From Candidatus Brocadiaceae bacterium (lineage in GTDB: Bacteria > Planctomycetota > Brocadiia > SM23-32), in assembly GCA_003551785.1 (NCBI GenBank), contig PUNP01000919.1, forward strand, positions 1 to 5,434: DNA of 5,434 bases, written 5' to 3'. This document shows, piece after piece, positions 1 to 4,892 of this stretch. How positions within the stretch are numbered: the stretch's first letter is position 1; each line of letters opens with the position of its first letter. The notes under the pieces are model-generated. The model did not search any database, was not told where the DNA came from, and saw only the letters and a program-made list of their open reading frames with translations. A program made the position numbers and the translations under genes.

Positions 1-176
1 ATCGCGGGGGACGCGGCCGGTGGAGGGATATTGACGATGATGAGCGTGAGCAACGGCTGGAAGCGATGCGTGAACGGCGGGAACGTATGCTCGAAGAAGC
101 CGATCCTGAAACCCGGGAAAGGATGACTGAGAGGTTCAGGCAAGCCGAAGAGAGAATGCGCGAGCGAAATAATTAA
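1..176 (+). CDS. C-terminal end of an unidentified charged protein (5' partial)
   Basis: An open frame (first full codon at base 3) enters from the left edge and ends at TAA 174-176, giving 57 visible residues. It begins with an Arg/Gly-rich patch (RGGRGRWRD) and an acidic patch (DIDDDE). The rest is a long run rich in Arg and Glu with few hydrophobics (for example EAMRERRERMLEEADPETRE), as expected for a solvent-exposed alpha helix or coiled coil. It ends in RERNN. No catalytic motif is visible and I do not recognise the family. The composition and the clean stop make it a believable gene end and not noise, but only the tail can be judged. The gene converges on argJ, and the two stop codons share the TTAA at 173-176, so no space is left for a separate terminator. 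Confidence 0.6.
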   Translation, partial: RGGRGRWRDIDDDEREQRLEAMRERRERMLEEADPETRERMTERFRQAEERMRERNN

Positions 177-1378
177 GTATGGTAATCAGCGTTTAACTCC
201 ACGTACTGTTTCGACATATCGCACGTATGAAAAACGGCTTTTCCGCTGCCTTCCCCCAAAGCAATCCTGAATGTAACGACATCCTCCTTCATCCCTGCCG
301 CTGCGGATTTCCCGGTCGGCATACCTCCTGACAGTATCTGGGTTTCGCCGATATGCAATGATACCTGTTCTGGTAAAAAATCGGCACCGCTATACCCGCA
401 AGCGCAAATTATGCGTCCCCAGTTGGGGTCTTCACCATTAACGGCACATTTTACGAGCAATGAATTAGCAACCGATCGGGCTGCCTTCTCGGCGTCCGCA
501 TTATCCCCAGCCCCGACGACTTCCACCCTGATCACTTTTGTCGCTCCTTCACCATCCCTGACTAACTCAAAAGCCAGGTATTCCATCAGCTTCAATAGCG
601 CACGGCGAAAATTGTTCTTTACCTGCGTATATTTCAGCGATAGGCCGGAAGAGCCGCTTGCGGCAAGGAAAACGCTGTCATTGGTGCTGGTGTCGCCATC
701 GATGCTTATCCGGTTGAAAGTTTGGCTGTTACACTTGGTTAAAACATCTCTCAAATCCGCCGATTCTGCGGAAACATCGGTCGTAATGAACGCGAGCATT
801 GTCGCCATATCCGGGGCTATCATCCCGGCCCCTTTCACCATCCCCCCTATCGAGAACTTACCCTGATCCGTATTAACAGTGAGAGCACAGTATTTCGGAC
901 GGGTATCGGTGGTCATTATCGCCTTGGCCGCATTTTCAGCGGCATCGAATCCGTCGGAAAGCTCGCTGCATGCACTTATAAGCCCGGTTTTAACACGATC
1001 CATTGGCAGGGGAACGCCAATTATACCAGTAGATGCTACAGCGACCTGTTCCTTTCTGCTCCCGATTATTTGAGCGACGGTTTCCGCCATAAGCTCTGCA
1101 TCACGTTGCCCCTGCTCGCCGGTACACGCGTTGGCATTCCCACTGTTGACGGCAATAGCACGTATACTGTCAGAGGGCAGAATTGAACGGCACCATTTAA
1201 CGGGTGCGGCGGCGAACCTGTTTTGAGTGAAAACGCCGGCAACGGTCATCTCAACATCCCGTTCGGCAGCTAATACGGCAATATCCAGTTTATCACAGCT
1301 TCTTTTCAACCCGCAATAGCTCGATCCGGCACGAAAACCGGTAGGCGTAAGCATAGATCCATTTTTGACAAATTCCAT
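173..1378 (-). CDS. argJ: ArgJ: bifunctional glutamate N-acetyltransferase / amino-acid acetyltransferase
   Basis: The 401-residue protein belongs to the ornithine acetyltransferase family. ArgJ moves the acetyl group from N-acetylornithine to glutamate in cytoplasmic arginine synthesis. Bifunctional members also make N-acetylglutamate from acetyl-CoA. The precursor cuts itself between Ala and Thr of a conserved ATML motif, and the new N-terminal Thr is the nucleophile. Here that motif is A192-T193-M-L within KGAGMIAPDMATMLAF. The oxyanion-hole pair T117-G118 lies in ASTGIIG. NSGNANACTG (78-87), GEDPNWGRI (315-323) and the C-terminal YVELNADYHT are family signatures. The ATG at 1378 is chosen because GGAG (1386-1389) lies 7 nt upstream and because the protein then starts at the usual place before the TPTGF segment. 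The frame stays open to an ATG at 1675, but that extension is translated repeat DNA. No argC, argB or argD is adjacent, and I cannot tell from sequence alone whether it is mono- or bifunctional. Confidence 0.96.
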   Translation of the reverse strand: MEFVKNGSMLTPTGFRAGSSYCGLKRSCDKLDIAVLAAERDVEMTVAGVFTQNRFAAAPVKWCRSILPSDSIRAIAVNSGNANACTGEQGQRDAELMAETVAQIIGSRKEQVAVASTGIIGVPLPMDRVKTGLISACSELSDGFDAAENAAKAIMTTDTRPKYCALTVNTDQGKFSIGGMVKGAGMIAPDMATMLAFITTDVSAESADLRDVLTKCNSQTFNRISIDGDTSTNDSVFLAASGSSGLSLKYTQVKNNFRRALLKLMEYLAFELVRDGEGATKVIRVEVVGAGDNADAEKAARSVANSLLVKCAVNGEDPNWGRIICACGYSGADFLPEQVSLHIGETQILSGGMPTGKSAAAGMKEDVVTFRIALGEGSGKAVFHTCDMSKQYVELNADYHT

Positions 1379-1385
1379 TATACCA

Positions 1386-1389
1386 CTCC
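1386..1389 (-). promoter_or_regulatory. Ribosome binding site that fixes the argJ start
   Basis: On the minus strand the sequence reads TGGAGTGGTATA before ATG 1378-1376, so GGAG sits 7 nt from the start codon. This supports translation from 1378 and not from the in-frame ATG at 1675, which lies at the edge of the hairpin repeat. I could not find a convincing sigma70 promoter in the AT-rich 1379-1430 stretch. Confidence 0.75.
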
Positions 1390-1441
1390 ATTTAATTTGC
1401 TTTAATAAGTGTTCGTTAATCGATAGTTGACCTCTAGGGAC

Positions 1442-1467
1442 TTGGCCGAAAAGCGCACAATGGCCAA
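1442..1467. repeat. Short inverted repeat upstream of argJ
   Basis: TTGGCC (1442-1447) and GGCCAA (1462-1467) are perfect 6-bp inverted arms with a 14-nt spacer. They lie between the compound hairpin element and the argJ start. It could be an operator or a weak leader hairpin. With arms this short it could also be chance, and nothing else supports a function. Confidence 0.3.
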
Positions 1468-1480
1468 TACGCATCGACCT

Positions 1481-1670
1481 ACCGCGCCCTTTCAGGGCGC
1501 AAAAATACGTGTGAATCATCACCTCGGGTTGAAGCCCGAGGCTACCGTACTTTGCCCCGTCCGGGGCAATGTCTCTGTTTTCGCCCCAGCGGGGCGAGGT
1601 TAGGTAGCCCCTGGTTTTACCAGGGGTAATAAAAGATACAAAGATAAATGCGCCCCGGAAGGGGCGCGGT
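1481..1670. repeat. Compound multi-hairpin repeat element with 9-bp terminal inverted repeats
   Basis: This 190-bp GC-rich block contains six small perfect or near-perfect hairpins in a row. Their arms are 1484-1490/1494-1500 (gcgccct), 1522-1528/1535-1541 (cctcggg), 1552-1558/1563-1569 (ttgcccc), 1581-1587/1591-1597 (tcgcccc), 1608-1615/1619-1626 (cccctggt) and 1650-1656/1661-1667 (gcgcccc). The outer ends ACCGCGCCC (1481-1489) and GGGCGCGGT (1662-1670) are inverted copies. GGCTAC (1540-1545) pairs with GTAGCC (1604-1609) and encloses hairpins 3 and 4. Alternative large folds are therefore possible that exclude some of the small hairpins. There is no transposase and I see no clear target-site duplication. 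The form resembles a REP/MITE-like non-coding dispersed repeat, but copy number cannot be judged from one window. It accounts for most of the gene-free region 1379-1786. Confidence 0.8.
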
Positions 1671-1720
1671 TGCACTTAAAGCTGCGGCATTTGCCCATTA
1701 TTGCCTTTTCGGCCACGCCT

Positions 1721-1740
1721 CTAGTGGTTCATGCCACCAG
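1721..1740 (-). other. Isolated hairpin downstream of the nucleotidyltransferase gene
   Basis: On the minus strand ctggtgg (1740-1734) can pair with ccactag (1727-1721) around a 6-nt loop, with one G-U pair. It lies 47 nt after the stop codon of the gene ending at 1787. It is followed by a GCC-rich stretch and not by a T run, so it is a poor match for an intrinsic terminator. It may be a 3' stabilising structure or chance. Confidence 0.25.
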
Positions 1741-1786
1741 TCCGTAACCTAACTCGCTACAAACAGGAATGTCTGTGTTACGATAT

Positions 1787-2611
1787 CTATTTCAGGAGTT
1801 TCACCACTGTCTCAATATCATCCTTACCCGTCATATCCAGAACAGCGCCTTTGGCGTAAATCACACGGAAGTCGGTTGCATCGTATCTGATGAGTCGGGA
1901 AACGGCATCGGTTAACTCCAGTTCTCCCCTTTCTTTATTGGGCTCGATGCTGCGGCAGGCTTCAAAGATTTGCGGAGTAAAACGGAAAAGGTTCATACTC
2001 ACCCAGATTCTATTTTTATATTTATACTTTTCCGGAGACTGAGGTTTTTCGACGATTTCCAGTAAATGCCCGTCTGCATCAACGTTCAAAACAGCAAATC
2101 CGGCAACCCGTTTTTTATCGAAATTGCTCTGCTCGACTAAAACATCCTGGTCGAAACCGGCCACACCGCATTTATCGGCGGGGAGATTTTTGAGTTCATC
2201 CAGTGCCTCTTCGGGATATAGGTTATCGCAATTACAAAGTAAAAACGACCTTCCACCGACGGTCTTTTCTGCGGATAAGACGGCATGCGCGGTGCCTCTG
2301 GGCTCATGCTGAACGGCAAAATTAACGTTGATATCAAACTTATCAGCAGCATTTTCCCCATAATCTCTCAGCAAATCCGCTTGCGAGGAGATAACAAAGC
2401 AGATTTCGCTGACTCCTATGCGGCATAACCTTTCAACGGTATAATCCAGAAAAGGTCGCCCATTAACAGGAATAAGGCCTTTCAGCCCCATAGCAGCAAG
2501 CTGTTTTGTTTCACCGGATAAATTATTGGCATCACCGGCCTGACGCTGCATGCGAGTGCCGCGTCCGGCGGCCAGTATCACAGCCATATCGGATATAGTT
2601 CCAGAAGTCAT
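1787..2611 (-). CDS. Sugar-phosphate nucleotidyltransferase (NTP_transferase family)
   Basis: The 274-residue protein has the GT-A/Rossmann-like fold of sugar-1-phosphate nucleotidyltransferases, which join a sugar phosphate to an NTP to make an NDP-sugar in the cytoplasm. The glycine-rich NTP loop is LAAGRGTRM (13-21). The conserved lysine segment is KGLIPVNGRP (44-53). QHEPRGTAHAV (101-111) is the base-contacting region. The metal-binding Asp is in CDN (128-130). EKP (188-190) and GELELTDAV (229-237) follow in the usual order. Between the loop and Lys44 there are about 14 more residues than in RmlA- or MurU-like enzymes. The substrate (glucose-1-P, MurNAc-1-P, mannose-1-P or other) cannot be read from the sequence. 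The ATG at 2611 has GAGG (2620-2623) 8 nt upstream, whereas the alternative Met at 2587 has no good site. It follows the acyltransferase gene by 53 bp on the same strand, so an operon with an envelope role is likely. Confidence 0.88.
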   Translation of the reverse strand: MTSGTISDMAVILAAGRGTRMQRQAGDANNLSGETKQLAAMGLKGLIPVNGRPFLDYTVERLCRIGVSEICFVISSQADLLRDYGENAADKFDINVNFAVQHEPRGTAHAVLSAEKTVGGRSFLLCNCDNLYPEEALDELKNLPADKCGVAGFDQDVLVEQSNFDKKRVAGFAVLNVDADGHLLEIVEKPQSPEKYKYKNRIWVSMNLFRFTPQIFEACRSIEPNKERGELELTDAVSRLIRYDATDFRVIYAKGAVLDMTGKDDIETVVKLLK

Positions 2612-2664
2612 GTATAATACCTCACAAGATCGACAACATTTGCTTCAAATAGAACAGCATATAA

Positions 2665-3594
2665 TTACTTTCTTTCATCATATTTCCCGGGATAAGTTTT
2701 CCAGCGTCTGTGGAGCCAGAGCCAGTACGGCAGGTTTTCCCGCACCAGTTCTGATAGGTTGTCAGACAGTCGCTGGGTAATACGAATGGCTTCGAGTTCC
2801 CTGTCTGCTTCCAGGTTCGGTTTTACTACATCCTTGAGAACCAACTTAAATCTTTTAGTGTCGCCGATTCGCAAACAATAGAGGAAAGCTACGGGAACTT
2901 CAGCTGTAAGAGCCAGTTTGGCGGGGCTGTCATGCGTGGCAGCGGGCTTTCCCAGGAAATCCACAAAAATCCCGTACTTTCTGGAATCCTGGTCAATCAT
3001 CAACGACAACCTTTCACCTTTTTTCAATGTTTTTAGGGCCGTTCTCAACCCGCCACGCTTGGGTATTTGGACATTTCCAAAGGTTTCACGCAAATCGGCT
3101 ATAAAGCGTTCAAGCAGTGGATTATCCATCGGCCTCACTATAACGACGCTGGGGTAGCCAATATTCGCCATGGTCATCAAACCTATCTCCCACCACCCGA
3201 AATGCCCGGTTACAAATATCATCGGAGAACTTTTATCTGGCCATGGCCGGCCGCTCTCATTATGAAACTCAACATAATTACCAATATTGGCCGAAGATAA
3301 ATTGTTATGAAAATGCAGTGTGTCGACAACCGACTCGAAAAGCCACCTGTAAACCTCCCGTATCAGCTTGCGTGTTTCACACGAGTCGAGTTCGGGAAAT
3401 ATTTCCCGGATTTGACGGTACATCCGACCTTTGCGTTGTTTACGATCCAAAGCTCGCCCTATATCAGCCGCAGAACGAGCTAATCTTCGGGCGGCATCCC
3501 AGGACATGGAAACTATTGATCTATGCAGCAAGGTTATAATCAGATAAGAAACATAATGTCCTGATTTGACTCTTTTTTTTTCTTTTTCTCCCAA
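2665..3594 (-). CDS. LpxL/HtrB-family lipid A (or lysophospholipid) acyltransferase
   Basis: The 309-residue protein fits the Lip_A_acyltrans family. These inner-membrane enzymes transfer a fatty acyl chain from acyl-ACP to a Kdo-lipid A precursor on the cytoplasmic face. The catalytic HX4E motif is H131-FGWW-E136 in VTGHFGWWEIG. Other family blocks are the N-terminal hydrophobic helix HYVSYLIITLLHRS (13-26), IREIFPEL (62-69), LMIDQDS (198-204), a VDFLGKPA segment (211-218) and a C-terminal WLWLHRRWKT (291-300). Length is normal for the family. Whether it is LpxL, LpxM or a phospholipid enzyme cannot be decided. The start is TTG at 3594-3592. No in-frame ATG or GTG lies between it and the upstream stop, and the next Met (residue 30) would cut off the membrane helix. 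No Shine-Dalgarno is visible. An A9 tract (3573-3581) falls at codons 5-8. It probably leads an operon with the nucleotidyltransferase downstream. Confidence 0.87.
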   Translation of the reverse strand: MGEKEKKRVKSGHYVSYLIITLLHRSIVSMSWDAARRLARSAADIGRALDRKQRKGRMYRQIREIFPELDSCETRKLIREVYRWLFESVVDTLHFHNNLSSANIGNYVEFHNESGRPWPDKSSPMIFVTGHFGWWEIGLMTMANIGYPSVVIVRPMDNPLLERFIADLRETFGNVQIPKRGGLRTALKTLKKGERLSLMIDQDSRKYGIFVDFLGKPAATHDSPAKLALTAEVPVAFLYCLRIGDTKRFKLVLKDVVKPNLEADRELEAIRITQRLSDNLSELVRENLPYWLWLHRRWKTYPGKYDERK

Positions 3595-3612
3595 TTCGGC
3601 AGTTACCGTATA

Positions 3613-3641
3613 ATTATAAAAAACCAGTTAACAAAACTGAA
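3613..3641 (-). promoter_or_regulatory. Candidate promoter for the acyltransferase operon
   Basis: A perfect minus-strand TATAAT occupies 3618-3613. Seventeen bases upstream is TTCAGT (3641-3636), which matches the -35 consensus only 3 of 6. Transcription would start near 3606, leaving only about a dozen bases before the TTG at 3594. That fits the lack of a Shine-Dalgarno. The region is AT-rich, so a chance -10 match is possible. Confidence 0.4.
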
Positions 3642-3684
3642 ATAAGATAAACGTTCGTTAAACCAATCCGGACAAACAGGAAAA

Positions 3685-3720
3685 GTCGTTGTTAGCCTGC
3701 ATATTTCATAAACCAACGAC
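3685..3720. repeat. Inverted repeat between hepT and the acyltransferase
   Basis: GTCGTTG (3685-3691) and CAACGAC (3714-3720) are perfect 7-bp inverted arms. With one bulged C (3713) the pairing extends to GTCGTTGTT/AACCAACGAC. The inner spacer is about 20 nt and no T run follows on the minus strand. It could be a transcript-end structure for the toxin-antitoxin operon or an operator. The rest of the 214-bp gap is AT-rich with no gene visible. Confidence 0.35.
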
Positions 3721-3808
3721 AATATTTAATATAATAGATTGAACTACAAATCGACGTTGATTTACCAACAACCACCAACCAAAAAACAGGTTATGTCTTC
3801 ATACCTTT

Positions 3809-4234
3809 CTATTGTGATGAGGGGCACGAGAAAGCATCTAAATATTTTTCGAAATCCTGCAATTTTTCCTGCAATATTCGCCGGAGCTCTGCGATATTGA
3901 TATCCCAATAAACATGTACGAGCCTATTGCGAAATTTCGCCATTCTCCCCAGTTCTTCAGCAAAGACCGGAGTCAATATCCCCTCTTCAGATAGCACTTT
4001 GAAGGTATCCGAGTAATCTTCAGGTGCTCGGAAACGATTGTGAGCAATAACATGATTACCCAGGTCTATAGCTGCTTCAATAGCAGTGACAAAATTATAT
4101 TTAGCACTGCTTTGCAGATGCCTGTTCGATTTAAAATCACCTTCCGTCATCTCCGACAGTTCCTGAAGTAGCCCGAGGGACTCTCTCATAGAACTCACGA
4201 GTTTTCCTGCACGTTCCGGGTCCATATCAACCAT
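3809..4234 (-). CDS. hepT: HepT-like HEPN ribonuclease toxin
   Basis: The 141-residue, probably all-helical protein fits the HepT (formerly DUF86) branch of HEPN proteins, which act as RNA-cutting toxins, usually as dimers. The diagnostic motif RX4HXY is R102-NRLV-H107-V-Y109, inside KFRNRLVHVYW. Arg and His are the catalytic pair, and the Tyr is the residue that the partner nucleotidyltransferase AMPylates in studied systems. The segment NFVTAIEAAIDLGNHVIAH (47-65) is the family's helical core. The ATG at 4234-4232 lies inside the last codons of the upstream gene (8-nt overlap, 4227-4234), with the strong Shine-Dalgarno GAGGGGG just before it. This implies translational coupling. All key residues are present, so the toxin looks intact. 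The C-terminus ends CPSSQ and the gene is followed by AT-rich non-coding DNA. Confidence 0.9.
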   Translation of the reverse strand: MVDMDPERAGKLVSSMRESLGLLQELSEMTEGDFKSNRHLQSSAKYNFVTAIEAAIDLGNHVIAHNRFRAPEDYSDTFKVLSEEGILTPVFAEELGRMAKFRNRLVHVYWDINIAELRRILQEKLQDFEKYLDAFSCPSSQ

Positions 4235-4703
4235 ACTTCACCCCCTCACCAAATGTGGCTTTTAAATACTCCTGAAGCCTGGGTCTAAAATCAAAATATT
4301 TTACCCTGCTCAAATATTCAAAATCAAAAAGAAGACCTTCAGATTTATCAAAAAGCAAACATCCCTGATTGACTACTCTGTATCGAAAAGCTAAAGGAGC
4401 ACCGTTAAGAACCTGAATATCCAAAAGGTACCCAAACTCCTCCACCAACTCTGTTTCAAGCGGTATAATGTATTCAAGGTTCAGTTCACCACAATCATTT
4501 AATGAAGTATATTTCTCCGGAACGAGATAGATAGCCAGATCAATATCATTATATCCCTCACCTCGAAGAATGGAACCGTGAAGATAAGCAAAAAGGATAT
4601 CCTCTTGCGGATGTAATAAATCTGTCAGCTTACGGGCGACATCCTTCGCAGTCCCGCTCATTTCACTATATAGAGTATAAGTAACACCCAGACTCGAACT
4701 CAT
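4227..4703 (-). CDS. mntA: MntA-like minimal nucleotidyltransferase antitoxin
   Basis: The 158-residue protein is a minimal (MNT) Pol beta-type nucleotidyltransferase. Studied partners of HepT transfer AMP to the toxin's Tyr and so neutralise it (type VII toxin-antitoxin). The active site is G43-S44 followed by D53-I-D55 in HGSILRGEGYNDIDLAI, and a third acidic residue is D95 in LLDIQVLN. The spacing GS-X8-DXD is two residues shorter than the GSX10DXD usually quoted for MntA. The ATG at 4703-4701 has AAGGG about 9 nt upstream. The other Met (residue 15) has no good ribosome site. The gene precedes and overlaps hepT by 8 nt, so the antitoxin is made first. Both genes are visibly AT-richer than argJ, which is consistent with horizontal gain but not proof of it. 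Confidence 0.88.
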   Translation of the reverse strand: MSSSLGVTYTLYSEMSGTAKDVARKLTDLLHPQEDILFAYLHGSILRGEGYNDIDLAIYLVPEKYTSLNDCGELNLEYIIPLETELVEEFGYLLDIQVLNGAPLAFRYRVVNQGCLLFDKSEGLLFDFEYLSRVKYFDFRPRLQEYLKATFGEGVKYG

Positions 4704-4743
4704 CGGTTATAACCCTTACCATTCAATCAGCTATCAAATGTAT

Positions 4744-4771
4744 AATATACGTTTCAGCATCTACACTTCAA
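4744..4771 (-). promoter_or_regulatory. Promoter of the mntA-hepT operon
   Basis: On the minus strand TTGAAG (4771-4766, 4 of 6 to the -35 consensus) is followed after 16 nt by TATATT (4749-4744, 5 of 6 to the -10). The predicted start is near 4737, about 34 nt before the ATG at 4703. It is divergent to the araB promoter, and the two -35 boxes lie about 45 bp apart. Confidence 0.55.
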
Positions 4772-4812
4772 GGATACTCCCTTTCGCTCCGGATTTCAAA
4801 CGAAGATAATTA

Positions 4813-4841
4813 TAGTTTGACTATTTTCGAATTAGTGACTA
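4813..4841. promoter_or_regulatory. Two tandem GntR/FadR-like operator palindromes on the araB promoter
   Basis: TAGT-TTG-ACTA (4813-4823) covers the -35 box and TAGT-G-ACTA (4833-4841) runs into the -10 box, with centres 19 bp apart. The first fits the TNGTNNNACNA pattern known for FadR-subfamily GntR repressors, and the second is the same half-sites with a one-base centre. Their placement suggests repression of araB by steric block, relieved by a pentose or derivative. No regulator gene lies in the window. Confidence 0.45.
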
Positions 4842-4845
4842 TACT
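4817..4845 (+). promoter_or_regulatory. Sigma70-like promoter of araB
   Basis: TTGACT (4817-4822, 5 of 6) and TATACT (4840-4845, 5 of 6) are separated by the optimal 17 bp. The start would be near 4852, giving a leader of about 40 nt before the araB ATG. It is the strongest promoter match in the window. Confidence 0.75.
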
Positions 4846-4855
4846 GTCAACTCCC

Positions 4856-4866
4856 GAGATCATCTC
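4856..4866. promoter_or_regulatory. Short perfect palindrome in the araB leader
   Basis: GAGAT-C-ATCTC has 5-bp arms around one central base, just downstream of the predicted start point. It may be another protein-binding site in line with the two promoter palindromes, but its sequence is unrelated to them. It is short enough to be chance. Confidence 0.25.
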
Positions 4867-4892
4867 TAATTTCCACTAAGAACGAGGTAATG

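Noticed and set aside
411..1073. Plus-strand open frames inside argJ
   Set aside because: They lie antisense to a gene with full family signatures, have low-complexity Ser/Ala-rich translations and no ribosome sites.
1481..1670. CRISPR array or tRNA/rRNA gene in the hairpin block
   Set aside because: The hairpins differ from one another and have no constant repeat-spacer spacing. No cloverleaf, anticodon arm or rRNA core sequence is present.
1475..1676. Target-site duplication flanking the compound repeat
   Set aside because: The bases beside the 9-bp inverted ends (cgacct and tgcact) are not direct repeats, so recent transposition is not shown.
1703..1740. Intrinsic terminator after the nucleotidyltransferase gene
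   Set aside because: The hairpins are short and no T run follows on the transcribed strand.
2124..2361. Open frames on both strands inside the nucleotidyltransferase gene
   Set aside because: These are shadows of the conserved coding frame. They show no motif or start signal of their own.
2918..3539. Plus-strand open frames opposite the acyltransferase
   Set aside because: They are antisense to a gene with a clear HX4E motif, and the translations show no recognisable domain.
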